A stretch of 64,000 nucleotides of DNA from Tellurirhabdus bombi (GCF_021484805.1 NZ_CP090557.1:546501-610500); one strand, 5' to 3'; shown: positions 46,444-56,400, counted from the first letter of the stretch. Made by a program: numbers and translations. The notes: a model not told the origin generated them from the letters alone.

Positions 46444-46490
46444 TTTTCGTAGCGACAAAGCAGGATAAAACGTTTGTTTTAGCTGCGGGT

Positions 46491-48032
46491 TTAGACCATT
46501 TGATATTCAGCCAGACGAAACATATATAGCATCAGATTAACCAGTTTAGTCTGGATAGCCATGCGTTTATTAGTGCTCGTTGGATCATTTTTGTAATTAT
46601 TCCACTCATCCGACCAAACGTAACGCGGCAAACCCGGAACCATGATCTGGTCGATCATGTAATCTTTCTGCTGCTTCGTCAAATCTACCGCAAACCAATT
46701 TTCGGCCAATTCATTAATCAGCTTTTCTACGTCAGTGGGTGCAGTCGTTGCCCCGGCGATTTTGATCAGGTCTGGGTATTGCCGAACGTTGTTGATAGTG
46801 ATCCGGCCATTTATAAGCTGGTCCGTGAAATTGCCCCGCAGCGCTAGTGTACTCGCATTAATCCAGATTTCGGAAAAGCCTGTATCGTAGTAAGGTTTGT
46901 AGCCAAAAACCGACGGTTGGTCGAGCAGGTCTTGCTGCTGCTCTTTTGTGCGCTGAAGCAGGTAGTTTGTAAACGTATAAAAGACAGCGGCTTCTTTGGT
47001 TAGATCAGGCACAGGCATTTCAAACGCCCGCCACGCGCCTATCACCAGTTCTACCGGAGATTTTATGATGCTTCCCCGCAAACTTTCCTCGTAGAAATGC
47101 TGGCTCGTAAGCAGCGCCGATACAACAGGTTTTATTTCATAATTGCTTCCGCGAAAGATTTTGGCCAGCGGCTCAATAATCGTTTGCTCAACATCAGGAC
47201 TTATATCCGCGTTGAGAAACCAGCGGTACAATTTACGGCATATGAAACGGGCTGTTTCTGGCTGGGCCAAGATCATGTCGATCAAACTTCCCAACTCTGC
47301 CTCTCCTGCCGTCGCGCCTGTTTTGCCCTGAATCAGCGTATTCTGGAAAAAAGTAGAAAACTGTTTGTTGGTCGTATCGTGTTGATTAGCGCGAAAACTC
47401 GTTGTAATAGTTGCCGTTGTTGTGCTCCGAAAACCAGAATCAGCCCAGCCTGTCAACACCCGAGCTGCCGCTTTCACATCGTCCTCTGTGTAGTTATTGC
47501 GACCAATGGTAAAGAGTTCCAGCAGTTCACGGGCATAATTTTCGTTGGGTTTCCCCGCTACATTCTGGTTGCCATTCAGGTAGCGAAGCATAGCCGGATC
47601 TTTGGTCACCTCGATTATAAACGTTCGGAAGTTTCCGAGCGCGTTCCGGCGAAGCATCAGGTTCTGATAATAGAAGTACCGATAATCATCTACTTCAGCC
47701 AGCGTAGTCACAAAATGATTTTGCCAGAAGAGTACCATTTTTTCGCGTACCGATACCTGCTCTGTTAGCATTTGGCCCACCCACCAGCCTTTCAGATAGC
47801 TTTTGGACAAGGTTGAGCTAAACGGGATATCAACGAAAGTTTTTCCTGTAGCGGGGTCAAGCGGAGCTGGTAGGAGTGGCTGCTCAGCAAATAGACGCTC
47901 TAATGCAGCCTGCGGTGTCAGGCCAATCCAAGACCGCATCTTGGCCGTGGATACACCAACTGTAGCTCTTCTCAGTAAATGAGAAACCTGTCGAGCCGTT
48001 AGCGGACTTGTCACCGAATTGAGCGAAGCCAT
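46491..48032 (-). CDS. DUF1800 protein, partner of DUF1501
   Basis: 513 residues. DUF1800 features: HLLRRATVGVS near the N-terminus, KMVLFWQNHFVT, LRRNALGNFRTFIIEVTKDPAMLRYLNGNQN, NENYARELLELFTIG and FICRKLYRWFLN. Its start MASLNSVTSP lacks a clear signal peptide, yet its partner has one. DUF1800 and DUF1501 genes are often adjacent in Bacteroidota and other phyla. Their function is unknown, but they are thought to act in the cell envelope. Confidence 0.92.
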   Translation of the reverse strand: MASLNSVTSPLTARQVSHLLRRATVGVSTAKMRSWIGLTPQAALERLFAEQPLLPAPLDPATGKTFVDIPFSSTLSKSYLKGWWVGQMLTEQVSVREKMVLFWQNHFVTTLAEVDDYRYFYYQNLMLRRNALGNFRTFIIEVTKDPAMLRYLNGNQNVAGKPNENYARELLELFTIGRNNYTEDDVKAAARVLTGWADSGFRSTTTATITTSFRANQHDTTNKQFSTFFQNTLIQGKTGATAGEAELGSLIDMILAQPETARFICRKLYRWFLNADISPDVEQTIIEPLAKIFRGSNYEIKPVVSALLTSQHFYEESLRGSIIKSPVELVIGAWRAFEMPVPDLTKEAAVFYTFTNYLLQRTKEQQQDLLDQPSVFGYKPYYDTGFSEIWINASTLALRGNFTDQLINGRITINNVRQYPDLIKIAGATTAPTDVEKLINELAENWFAVDLTKQQKDYMIDQIMVPGLPRYVWSDEWNNYKNDPTSTNKRMAIQTKLVNLMLYMFRLAEYQMV

Positions 48033-48194
48033 ACGTTTAGAGTATCAGCCTGAAGAATGAGTATTTACAACTAGTATTTATACCGAATAAAGTTACATAT
48101 TTTTTCGTATCTTAAACTGAAGCCTCATTAATAACCTCTTAAAAATTAAATTTTTACCATTATTTATTGGCTTTTCTACCTAATAAGCCAATAA

Positions 48195-48227
48195 AAAAGC
48201 CACATCGGGAAATCCGATGTGGCTTTT
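48195..48227 (-). terminator. Terminator after the tail-specific protease
   Basis: AAAAGCCACATCGG (48195-48208) pairs exactly with CCGATGTGGCTTTT (48214-48227), followed by TTTT on the minus strand. Confidence 0.88.
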
Positions 48228-48246
48228 GCACTAAATACTTATCTTA

Positions 48247-50340
48247 TTAAGGAGTTGCTCTCGTAAAAGAAATGTAATCGGCCAGAATCCGACCGCACTC
48301 GGTCAGGTAAAGGTCTTTTTTCTCTTTTTTATCCTTATCTTTTTCTTTATCACCTGATTCTGGTGTACCGTTTGAGACCAACAACTCGCCATCAGCGCCA
48401 CCGCTCTGGCGCATAGCCGCCCGTTTCTTTTCTGCTTCTTCACGCTCTTTGCGGCGCTTCGATTCTTGCAGGGAAACAACAGTGTTTTCTTTTGCCTTTT
48501 TAAATTCAGCAAAATCAGCCATCAATTGCTTCAACTCGGTATCCGATTTCAGACGCTGCTCATAGCTACCACGCAGTTTTCCAACCACCTTGTCGTCTAC
48601 ATCGCGGGTTGCTTCGTAGCGAGCCGAGGCAATCTGATCCCAGGGCAGGGCACTTGGCTGTGAGCTTTCGCCATATTCTTCCGCACTAAAAGCCGAGGGC
48701 AATTCAATATCCGGCGTAACTCCCTTGTGCTGGGTGCTGCTTCCATTGATTCGGTAGAACTTGGCAATCGTCATTTTCACCTGTCCTACTTTCTCTGGTT
48801 CTTTGGGCAACCACTGATTCAGGTCAACCATCGTTTGCACAGTCCCTTTACCAAAGGTCTGTCCACCAATAACCAGACCGCGCTTGTAATCCTGAATGGC
48901 AGCGGCGAAAATTTCGGAAGCGGAAGCACTAAAACGGTTCACTAACACGGCCAGTGGCCCGTCATACGTAATCGACGGATCAGTATCGGTTTGAACTTCT
49001 ACTTCTCCTTGGGCTTCTTTTACCTGAACAACCGGACCTTTTGCAATGAATAAGCCGGTCAGCTCAATGGCTTCAGTCAGAGAACCACCGCCGTTATCCC
49101 GCAAGTCAATGACAACGCCTTCTACGTTTTCCGCTTTCAGCTCGTTCATCAGGCGCTTAACATCACCCGTTGTGCTGACAAAACCTTGTTCGCGTTTCCG
49201 GGCGCCATCGAAATCACGATAGAACATAGGGATTGAAATCACACCAATTTTCACTTTTTTCTGGTTCTGGGTGATCTCGATTACTTCTTTTTTAGCGCGT
49301 TGCTCTTCTAGCTTAATCTTCTCACGAACCAGCTTGATTTCTTTCGGCGGCGCTCCGGCCAAGGCTTCGGCTTGTTTGATTTGCAGACGAACCGTTGTTC
49401 CCTTGGGACCTTTAATCAGCTTAACCGCTTCATCGACCTGATAGCCAACAATGCTAACCATCTGGCCGTCGCCCTGGGCAACCCCAACGATTTTGTCGCC
49501 TTTCGCAATAAGCTTGCTTTTAAAAGCAGGACCACCCGGAATTACCTCCGATACTTTAATGTATTCACCTTCTTCGCCCAGAAGCGCACCGATTCCTTCC
49601 AGGGATTGACTCATCTCCTGATTAAAACGATCCGCAAAGCGGGGTGACATGTAATTAGTATGCGGGTCAAGCGATTCGGCAAATGCATTCATATACATCT
49701 GAAATACATCTTCGCTCTTGATGCGCGACATGGCCTTGTCCAGATTCTTGTAGCGCTCCTTCATCGTCCGCGCTACGCTAGAATCAGCTTTGCCACTTAG
49801 TTTCAACTCAAGCGCCTGATTCTTGACTACTTTACGCCACAGGTCGTTCTGCTCTTCCACCGATTTAGGCCAAGGCAGTTTTTCGCGATTTGTATTGAAC
49901 GACTCGTCTGCCGAAAAGTCAAATGGCTTTTCAAGCAACGATTGAACGTATTTGCTACGCTCGTTATATCGCTTGCGAAAGACGTTGTAGACATCATACG
50001 CCATCGACAAATCCCCGTTGTTCAGGTAGTCATCAATGTTGTTACGATGCTTCTCGAAAGAGGCAACATCCGAAGCCAGGAAGTATGATTTATTGTTATC
50101 AAGTTCCTTCAGGTAGTTGTCGTAGACTGCCGATGAGAGCGAGTCATTCAGACGTACCTTTCGGTAATGATAAGTGGTCAATATCTTCGTTACCAATGCC
50201 TCAACCTTCTCCTGCGACATAGTTGGTTTCAAATCGTCGGAGTTAGGAGCTGACGTTGGTACCGTCGAAATTCCCGCTTGTGGTCCTGGTTGAAAGCCCA
50301 GCATCAGCACGGGCACCAGGGTAATCAGATATTTTCTCAT
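48247..50340 (-). CDS. prc: Tail-specific protease Prc/Tsp-like (S41 family)
   Basis: 697 residues with a signal peptide. An N-terminal helical domain is followed by a PDZ domain at about 240-340 (GIGALLGEEGEYIKVSEVIPGGPA) and the S41 protease domain. By comparison with E. coli Tsp the catalytic residues are Ser473 (RFSASASEI), Asp484 and Lys498 (FGKGTVQ). A charged lysine/glutamate-rich stretch near 630-670 precedes the C-terminal end. It degrades periplasmic proteins from their C-terminus. It starts 4 bp after an FKBP gene, so the pair forms a protein-quality operon. Confidence 0.94.
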   Translation of the reverse strand: MRKYLITLVPVLMLGFQPGPQAGISTVPTSAPNSDDLKPTMSQEKVEALVTKILTTYHYRKVRLNDSLSSAVYDNYLKELDNNKSYFLASDVASFEKHRNNIDDYLNNGDLSMAYDVYNVFRKRYNERSKYVQSLLEKPFDFSADESFNTNREKLPWPKSVEEQNDLWRKVVKNQALELKLSGKADSSVARTMKERYKNLDKAMSRIKSEDVFQMYMNAFAESLDPHTNYMSPRFADRFNQEMSQSLEGIGALLGEEGEYIKVSEVIPGGPAFKSKLIAKGDKIVGVAQGDGQMVSIVGYQVDEAVKLIKGPKGTTVRLQIKQAEALAGAPPKEIKLVREKIKLEEQRAKKEVIEITQNQKKVKIGVISIPMFYRDFDGARKREQGFVSTTGDVKRLMNELKAENVEGVVIDLRDNGGGSLTEAIELTGLFIAKGPVVQVKEAQGEVEVQTDTDPSITYDGPLAVLVNRFSASASEIFAAAIQDYKRGLVIGGQTFGKGTVQTMVDLNQWLPKEPEKVGQVKMTIAKFYRINGSSTQHKGVTPDIELPSAFSAEEYGESSQPSALPWDQIASARYEATRDVDDKVVGKLRGSYEQRLKSDTELKQLMADFAEFKKAKENTVVSLQESKRRKEREEAEKKRAAMRQSGGADGELLVSNGTPESGDKEKDKDKKEKKDLYLTECGRILADYISFTRATP

Positions 50341-50344
50341 ATCC

Positions 50345-51088
50345 TCATTTTTTAACTATATCCAACAACTCAATATCGAAAACCAGCGTTGAGTTCGGTC
50401 CGATTTGTGGTCCGGCACCTCGTTCGCCGTACGCTAATTGGGAGGGGATAAACAATTTCCATTTAGAGCCAACTGGCATCAACTGGAGTGCTTCTACCCA
50501 GCCCTGTATTACTCCCGAAACGGGAAATTCAATGGGTTCGCCCCGTTCTACCGAGCTATCGAACACCGTTCCATCGATCAAGCGACCCGTATAATGGGTT
50601 CGAACAGTATCGGATGCCGTTGGCTTAGTACCCGTGCCTGCTGTCATTACCTGGTATTGCAGCCCGCTGGCAGTGGTAATAATTCCTGGCTTCTTCTTGT
50701 TCTCTTCCAAGAACTGATCCCCCACTTTTTTGTTCGCGTCGGCCTTGGCCGTTACCTGTTTCTGGAAGAATCCCTGGATTACAGATGTGGCCTGTTCATT
50801 ATTCAATTGCGTAGGCTGGCCTTTCAGTGCCTGCTCGAGGCCTTTCATTAAAGCATTCAGGTTGGCGTTTGACAGATTCTGCGAACGAAGCCCTGATCCA
50901 ACATTGACCCCAATGCTATAACTAACTGAATCTACGTTATTGGCTAGTTTGGCTGGAAGATTGGTTTTTGCCGCCGTGGCAGCTGTTTTAGGCTTTGGAG
51001 CTGGTTTTTTAGCCGTTTGAGCCTCTACTGAGCCAGTGGCAATAACAGCCGATACAAAACCGGCTAACGTCAATTGAATTAACTTCAT
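50345..51088 (-). CDS. FKBP-type peptidyl-prolyl cis-trans isomerase, exported
   Basis: 247 residues with a signal peptide (ending SVEAQ) and a Lys/Pro/Ala-rich linker. An N-terminal dimerisation domain of the FkpA/Mip type (SVSYSIGVNVGSGLR, LMKGLEQALKG) comes next, then the FKBP domain at about residues 150-245: TVRTHYTGRLIDGTVFDSSVERG, FPVSGVIQGWVEALQLMPVGSKWKLFIP and TLVFDIELLDI. It speeds proline isomerisation during folding of periplasmic proteins. The tail-specific protease follows 4 bp later. Confidence 0.94.
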   Translation of the reverse strand: MKLIQLTLAGFVSAVIATGSVEAQTAKKPAPKPKTAATAAKTNLPAKLANNVDSVSYSIGVNVGSGLRSQNLSNANLNALMKGLEQALKGQPTQLNNEQATSVIQGFFQKQVTAKADANKKVGDQFLEENKKKPGIITTASGLQYQVMTAGTGTKPTASDTVRTHYTGRLIDGTVFDSSVERGEPIEFPVSGVIQGWVEALQLMPVGSKWKLFIPSQLAYGERGAGPQIGPNSTLVFDIELLDIVKK

Positions 51089-51324
51089 GCGAAAGGAAAG
51101 ATACTAAAAAAATGGATTCTGTTGGTATAACGTAAAAATGACTGGCAAAAGTTTGGTAAATCCTACAGTTCTTAAAACAATTTTGTGATAAGTGGCCAAA
51201 TGGATGGTTAGCTGTACAACGCAGAAATCTATCCTACATTATGAAAAAACCAGATTCTTAGAAAAGTATAAACCCTTAAAGCGAAAAATACGGACAGTAG
51301 TCTGTTTTAGTGAAATTTATCACG

Positions 51325-51332
51325 TAACTTTG
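51325..51332 (+). promoter_or_regulatory. -7 promoter element of atpA
   Basis: TAACTTTG matches TAnnTTTG, 45 bp before the atpA ATG, in the 289-bp divergent gap between the FKBP gene and atpA. The -33 element is unclear. Confidence 0.55.
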
Positions 51333-51377
51333 CGCCCGAAAAACACAATCTCAACTTAACGATTCTCTCCAAATTAT

Positions 51378-52955
51378 ATGGTATCAGTAAGACCCGACGA
51401 GGTTTCAGCCATTCTCCGGGAACAGCTTTCAAACGCCCGAACCGAAGCAGAACTCGAAGAAGTCGGAACGGTGCTGCAAATCGGCGACGGTGTGGCCCGT
51501 ATCTATGGGCTTTCTAAAGTCCAGGCCGGCGAGTTGCTGGTGTTTGAAAACGGACTGCAAGCACTGGCACTGAACCTTGAAGAAGATAACGTAGGTGCCG
51601 TTTTGCTCGGTGACTATTCCGAAATTAAAGAAGGTGCCACGGTAAAACGTACCAACCAGATTGCTTATATCAACGTAGGTGAAGGAATTCTGGGCCGCGT
51701 TGTGAATACGCTTGGTCAACCAATCGATGGTTCAGGTCCCATTCAGGGTGAAACGTTTGCCATGCCGCTGGAGCGTAAAGCGCCAGGTGTAATCTTCCGT
51801 CAGCCTGTTAACGAACCACTGCAAACCGGTATCAAGGCGATCGACGCCATGATCCCAGTAGGCCGGGGCCAACGTGAATTGATTATCGGTGACCGCCAGA
51901 CAGGTAAAACTGCGGTGGCAATCGATACGATCATTAACCAGAAGGAATTCTACGACAAAGGCCAGCCCGTTTATTGTATCTACGTTGCCTGCGGCCAGAA
52001 AGCATCAACCATTAAGCAGGTTGAAGCGACGCTGCGCAGAGCAGGTGCCATGGACTATACAGTAATCGTAGCAGCTGGTGCATCGGACCCATCTCCAATG
52101 CAATTCTACGCCCCGTTTACCGGAGCAGCCATTGGTGAGTACTTCCGGGATACAGGCCGTCCTGCTCTGGTTGTATACGATGACTTATCTAAACAAGCGG
52201 TTGCTTACCGCGAAGTTTCCCTGCTGCTGCGTCGTCCTCCAGGACGGGAAGCCTACCCAGGAGACGTTTTCTACCTGCACAGCCGGTTACTGGAACGGGC
52301 CGCTAAGGTGATCGCTAACGATGCCATTGCTGCCAACATGAACGACTTGCCACCTTCGCTGAAAGGCCGGGTAAAAGGAGGTGGTTCACTAACTGCATTG
52401 CCGATTATCGAAACGCAGGCCGGTGACGTTTCTGCTTATATTCCGACCAACGTAATTTCTATTACAGATGGTCAGATCTTCCTGGAGTCAAACTTGTTTA
52501 ACGCCGGGATTCGGCCAGCCATTAACGTAGGTATTTCGGTATCGCGCGTAGGTGGTAACGCTCAGATCAAATCCATGAAGAAAGTGGCTGGTACGCTGAA
52601 ACTCGACCAGGCGCAGTTCCGCGAGCTGGAAGCGTTTGCGAAATTTGGTTCGGATCTTGATGCCTCGACCAAATTGACCATCGACCGTGGCCGCCGTAAC
52701 CAGGAAATCCTGAAGCAGGCGCAATACTCGCCGGTACTGGTAGAACAGCAGGTAGCTATTATCATCGCTTCGACACAAGGCTTCCTGGACCGTGTTCCGG
52801 TTAACCGCGTGAAAGAATTCGAAAACGAGTTCGCTACTATTCTGGCTGCTCAGCACCGCGATACCCTGGATCAGCTCCGGGCCGGTAAGTATGACGATAC
52901 CATTGTTGGAGTCATTAAGAAAGTAGCTACGGATTTAGCCGCTCGTTACGCATAA
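51378..52955 (+). CDS. atpA: ATP synthase F1 subunit alpha
   Basis: 525 residues. It carries the alpha-subunit N-terminus (VSAILREQL), Walker [10 protein letters not shown] near residue 173, [57 protein letters not shown] and the Arg-finger region [10 protein letters not shown]. It is a non-catalytic nucleotide-binding subunit of the F1 hexamer. Upstream, where atpH and atpF normally lie, is a divergent FKBP gene, so this is the start of a separate atpA-atpG transcript. Confidence 0.98.
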   Translation: MVSVRPDEVSAILREQLSNARTEAELEEVGTVLQIGDGVARIYGLSKVQAGELLVFENGLQALALNLEEDNVGAVLLGDYSEIKEGATVKRTNQIAYINVGEGILGRVVNTLGQPIDGSGPIQGETFAMPLERKAPGVIFRQPVNEPLQTGIKAIDAMIPVGRGQRELIIGDRQTGKTAVAIDTIINQKEFYDKGQPVYCIYVACGQKASTIKQVEATLRRAGAMDYTVIVAAGASDPSPMQFYAPFTGAAIGEYFRDTGRPALVVYDDLSKQAVAYREVSLLLRRPPGREAYPGDVFYLHSRLLERAAKVIANDAIAANMNDLPPSLKGRVKGGGSLTALPIIETQAGDVSAYIPTNVISITDGQIFLESNLFNAGIRPAINVGISVSRVGGNAQIKSMKKVAGTLKLDQAQFRELEAFAKFGSDLDASTKLTIDRGRRNQEILKQAQYSPVLVEQQVAIIIASTQGFLDRVPVNRVKEFENEFATILAAQHRDTLDQLRAGKYDDTIVGVIKKVATDLAARYA

Positions 52956-52970
52956 CATACTGATAACTAG

Positions 52971-53020
52971 TTTCAAGCTTCGGTTTACAGCCTTATCTCT
53001 GAACCCCGGAGCTTGAAACT
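52971..53020. repeat. Inverted repeat between atpA and atpG
   Basis: GTTTCAAGCTTCGG (52971-52984) pairs with CCGGAGCTTGAAAC (53007-53020), with one mismatch in 14. It fills the 73-bp spacer and has no T-run, so it more likely tunes atpG expression or mRNA decay than ends transcription. Confidence 0.65.
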
Positions 53021-53028
53021 TCTCTACC

Positions 53029-53919
53029 ATGCCCAGCTTAAAAGAAGTACGAAACCGAATTACTTCCATTAGCTCGACGCAGCAGATCACGAAAGCCATG
53101 AAAATGGTATCGGCAGCGAAATTACGTCGGGCACAGGATAATATCCTGCAAATGCGTCCTTATGCCAAAAAACTCAGCGAAATGCTGGGAACGGTATCGG
53201 CAGGGGCTGAACTTGCTGGAGAAAATCCCTACAAACAAGTACGGCCTGTAGAACGCGTACTGCTAATTCTTGTTACGTCAGATCGGGGTCTGTGCGGCGC
53301 GTTTAATACCAACGTCGTGCGGGCAGCCAGCGCTCTTATCGCGGAAAAATACGCCACCCAAAACCGCCGTGGTCATGTAGATATCATGGCTATTGGCAAA
53401 AAAGGAGGCGAAGCGTTTATCCGTCGGGGTTACAAAGTCAATACCAAGTACATGGACGTATTTACCTCACTGAGCTTTACTCGCGTCCGTGCCGCAGCGG
53501 AAGAAGTGATGACTCAGTTTCTGGAGGGCCAATACGACGCCGTTGAACTTATCTTCAATGAGTTTAAAAACGTAGCGACGCAGATCATCCGCACGGAGCA
53601 ATTCTTACCAATTGTTTCAGAAGAGACTGCCGATCAATCTACGACTAAAACTACAGTAGCTAACTATCTTTTTGAACCTTCAGAGGAAGAGATTATCAAA
53701 GAACTCATCCCTAAGACACTCAAAATTCAGTTATACAAAGCGGTTCTGGAATCAAACGCATCCGAACACGGAGCGCGGATGACAGCCATGGACAAAGCCA
53801 CTGAAAATGCCGGTGATCTGCTTAAAGAGCTGAAACTGGTGTATAACCGGACGCGTCAGGCCGCCATTACGAAAGAGATTCTCGAAATCGTAGGGGGAGC
53901 CGAAGCCTTGGCAGGTTAA
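53029..53919 (+). CDS. atpG: ATP synthase F1 subunit gamma
   Basis: 296 residues. N-terminal SLKEVRNRITSISSTQQITKAMKMVSAAKLRRAQ and C-terminal EHGARMTAMDKATENAGDLL..L.L.YNRTRQAAITKEILEIVGGAEAL form the coiled-coil rotor shaft. The central VLLILVTSDRGLCGAFNTNV is the conserved gamma motif. Together with atpA it makes a two-gene unit closed by a terminator at 53938; beta and epsilon (atpD, atpC) are elsewhere. Confidence 0.97.
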   Translation: MPSLKEVRNRITSISSTQQITKAMKMVSAAKLRRAQDNILQMRPYAKKLSEMLGTVSAGAELAGENPYKQVRPVERVLLILVTSDRGLCGAFNTNVVRAASALIAEKYATQNRRGHVDIMAIGKKGGEAFIRRGYKVNTKYMDVFTSLSFTRVRAAAEEVMTQFLEGQYDAVELIFNEFKNVATQIIRTEQFLPIVSEETADQSTTKTTVANYLFEPSEEEIIKELIPKTLKIQLYKAVLESNASEHGARMTAMDKATENAGDLLKELKLVYNRTRQAAITKEILEIVGGAEALAG

Positions 53920-53937
53920 TCACTGAATATAAATTAG

Positions 53938-53968
53938 AAAAGGCCGCACTAACTGGTGTGGCCTTTTT
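53938..53968 (+). terminator. Terminator after atpG
   Basis: AAAAGGCCGCAC (53938-53949) pairs with GTGTGGCCTTTTT (53957-53968 region), followed by T residues. Confidence 0.85.
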
Positions 53969-54069
53969 CGTTTATCAGCTGGATGATGTCTTGGTAGGGT
54001 AGAGAATAGATTTATCTTTGTAATGAGCTCGCACGCTATCCAAAAAAACTCTTTCTAAACGTCATATAC

Positions 54070-54807
54070 ATGAAAAAGACATTTTTGATTATTGCTACCG
54101 CCTTGACTGGCTTTATGGCCAACACAGCAACCGCCCAGACGGTTGATGAGCTTGTTGACAAACACGTCCAGGCAATGGGTGGTGCCGATAAGTTAAACAA
54201 TCTTAAGTCGGTAAAAATCAGCTCATCCATGCAAATGATGGGAACGGATTTAACCCAAAACCTGACCATTATTGACCAGAAAGCATTTCGCCAGGACATT
54301 ATTGTCCAGGGTATGACTATGGTTCAGGTTATTGATGGCAACAAAGGCTGGGGCATCAATCCAATGGTTGATCCTGTCAATGCCACTCCAACGCCTGATG
54401 AGCAGGTAAAAATGATGACCGATCAGCTCGACCTGAAAGGTTCGCTGGTTAATTACAAAGCCAAAGGAAATACCGTCGAACTCGTTGGAAAAGAGAATGT
54501 AGGCACCGCTGAAACCTACAAACTTAAAATTGGCAAAAAGAACAACGTAACTGAATTTATCAATCTCGACGCTAAAACCTACTTACCCATCAGAACGACA
54601 ACCATTGCCAACGTACAGGGTAAAGAGTTCAAGCAGGAAACCAGTAGCTCTAATTTCCAGAAAGTTGACGGAATCACTTTTCCGTTTGCCGTTGAGGTGA
54701 AAGGTGATGCCCTGCCCGGCGGCGGTCCTGTGGCGGTTACTGTAACAAAAGTGGAAGTGAATCCGACGGTGGATGAGAGCATCTTCAAGATGCCCGCAAA
54801 GAAATAA
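54070..54807 (+). CDS. LolA-like outer-membrane lipoprotein-sorting protein
   Basis: 245 residues with a signal peptide ending ATAQT. The start of the mature domain (VDELVDKHVQAMGGADKLNNLKSVKISSSMQMMG) and later segments (NKGWGIN, YKLKIGKKNNVTEFINLDAKTYLPIRTTT, VDGITFPFAVEVK) match the LolA/DUF-type single-sheet fold that binds lipid tails in a hydrophobic groove. Such paralogues are common in Bacteroidota, and most are not the true LolA. Periplasmic. It is monocistronic, followed by a terminator. Confidence 0.8.
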   Translation: MKKTFLIIATALTGFMANTATAQTVDELVDKHVQAMGGADKLNNLKSVKISSSMQMMGTDLTQNLTIIDQKAFRQDIIVQGMTMVQVIDGNKGWGINPMVDPVNATPTPDEQVKMMTDQLDLKGSLVNYKAKGNTVELVGKENVGTAETYKLKIGKKNNVTEFINLDAKTYLPIRTTTIANVQGKEFKQETSSSNFQKVDGITFPFAVEVKGDALPGGGPVAVTVTKVEVNPTVDESIFKMPAKK

Positions 54808-54830
54808 TTTTGGTTGATTTTACGCTTGAG

Positions 54831-54857
54831 AAGCCTGCTGATTGCAGGCTTTTTTTA
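54831..54857 (+). terminator. Terminator after the LolA-like gene
   Basis: AAGCCTGC (54831-54838) pairs with GCAGGCTT (54844-54851), followed by TTTTTT. Confidence 0.88.
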
Positions 54858-54955
54858 TAATTTGAAAAAAATAATCAGAATGGGGAACAATCCCTTTTTA
54901 TTAAATGTATATACATCAAATGTAATTACAATTTAACCGCATAAACTTTTTAACC

Positions 54956-55504
54956 ATGTCAACGCCAACTACATCCGCAAAAACTACTTGGGCAATCGAT
55001 CCAACCCACTCTGAGATCCTGTTTAAAATTCGCCACCTTATGGTTTCCAACGTAACAGGAAGCTTCGGTTCTTTTGAAGGTAAAGTAGAAGCAGCGGGTG
55101 ATGATTTTGACGGTGCCCATGTATCATTCTCTGCCGATATTGCTAGCATCAGCACCAACAACGAGCAACGGGACGGCCACCTGAAATCCGACGAATTTTT
55201 CAGCGCTGAGAAGTTTCCGAAATTAACTTTTGAGTCGACTTCGTTCAAGAAGATTGACGATGAAAATTACGAACTGACCGGTAATCTGACGATCCGGGAT
55301 GTAACGAAGTCAGTTACGCTGAAAGCTGAATACGGCGGCCAGATGGGTGATTTCTATGGCAACACGAAAGCCGGTTTTGAGATTAGCGGCAAGATTAACC
55401 GCAAAGAATACGGTTTGACCTGGGACGCCGTAACCGAAGCGGGTGGCGTTGTTGTTAGCGACGATGTTCGGCTGATTCTGAACGTACAAGTTGTAAAACA
55501 ATAA
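54956..55504 (+). CDS. YceI-family protein
   Basis: 182 residues. Starts TTWAIDPTHSEILFKIRHLMVSNVTGSFGSFEG, then RDGHLKSDEFFSAEKFPKLTFES, LTIRDVTKSVTLKAEYGG and FEISGKINRKEYGLTWDAVTEAGG. These are the strands of the lipocalin-like YceI barrel that binds polyisoprenoids. There is no signal peptide, unlike E. coli YceI, so it may stay in the cytoplasm. Monocistronic, closed by a strong terminator. Confidence 0.94.
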   Translation: MSTPTTSAKTTWAIDPTHSEILFKIRHLMVSNVTGSFGSFEGKVEAAGDDFDGAHVSFSADIASISTNNEQRDGHLKSDEFFSAEKFPKLTFESTSFKKIDDENYELTGNLTIRDVTKSVTLKAEYGGQMGDFYGNTKAGFEISGKINRKEYGLTWDAVTEAGGVVVSDDVRLILNVQVVKQ

Positions 55505-55839
55505 AGATTTTAGACTGCGTTTCACGCGCATTCATTCCAGTCTGTAGGTAGCCGAAAGCTCATTTTTGGCTACCTACAGACTTTTTTTGTACCTTCTGGC
55601 CAGGAAAACAAACAACTCCAATTTGCTTAAGTTAACTATCTGTATTCCAATTTTTTACATCAAATATTAAAATTTATTAATTCTTGCTTACAACTCTTTT
55701 CCGTAGAACTAAGTCCTTATATAAACCGTTATTTATACGAAGCATAATAATGGTTCTTTGACTATCGTTTATTAAATGCTTTACAGGACCTTTTTGCTTT
55801 ATCCTGTTAAGGATTCCGAACACTTAATGCAACACAATC
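55505..55839. other. Gene-free gap before the DUF4136 gene
   Basis: 335 bp. It holds the terminator at 55539-55589 and then an AT-rich stretch that presumably includes the promoter of the next gene. I see no coding frame or RNA gene here. Confidence 0.6.
55539..55589 (+). terminator. Terminator after yceI-like gene
   Basis: AGTCTGTAGGTAGCC (55539-55553) pairs exactly with GGCTACCTACAGACT (55568-55582), followed by TTTTTTT. Confidence 0.93.
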
Positions 55840-56400
55840 ATGAAACTCAAAGGTATAATTGCGAGCTTGTTTGTTATGGGTCTGCTGGCGAGTTGTGCTC
55901 CGTCGGTAAACGTTAAATTTGACTATGACCCGAAAGTAAATGTGCGTCAGTTCAGCACCTACCGAATCGAAGCGGACCGTGTTCGTAATGCCGATCCAAT
56001 TTCGGGTAGTGGCCTGAATCAGCGTCGGATCTCCGATCAAATTGATCAATCTATGCGGGCGCGTGGTTACCGTGCTGTTGAAGCTGGCAATGCTGACCTG
56101 GTGATTCGTTTCTTTTCTGACTCTAAAGACCGTCAGCAAATTCAATCAAGCCCAAATATGAGCCCTTATTGGGGTTACTGGGGCATGAACAATCAGGTTT
56201 ACTCCCGCCAATATGAAGAGAACCGGATTGTGGTTAACGTTTATGATAGCCGGACGAATGACATTGTTTGGCAAGGTTGGGCAACTGGCCAATTAAATCA
56301 GAAACGCGACCGTGACCGCGATGCGGCTTTCCGTACAACGGTGAAGAGCATTATGGATAACTTCCCAGAAAGCGCTGGCCAGGACTACGGTTCCCGCTAA
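55840..56400 (+). CDS. DUF4136 lipoprotein (second copy)
   Basis: 186 residues with lipobox LASC. DUF4136 signs: VKFDYDPKVNVRQFSTYRI, QRRISDQIDQSMRARGYRAVEAGNADLVIRFF, YWGYWGMNNQ and NRIVVNVYDSRTNDIVWQGWATGQL. It lacks the long glycine-rich insert seen in the paralogue at 29912. It is probably attached to the outer membrane. Family function unknown. Monocistronic. Confidence 0.92.
   Translation: MKLKGIIASLFVMGLLASCAPSVNVKFDYDPKVNVRQFSTYRIEADRVRNADPISGSGLNQRRISDQIDQSMRARGYRAVEAGNADLVIRFFSDSKDRQQIQSSPNMSPYWGYWGMNNQVYSRQYEENRIVVNVYDSRTNDIVWQGWATGQLNQKRDRDRDAAFRTTVKSIMDNFPESAGQDYGSR

Noticed and set aside
47097-47768. 223-codon frame antisense to the DUF1800 gene
   Set aside because: A shadow of the DUF1800 reading frame; cysteine- and arginine-rich without domain.
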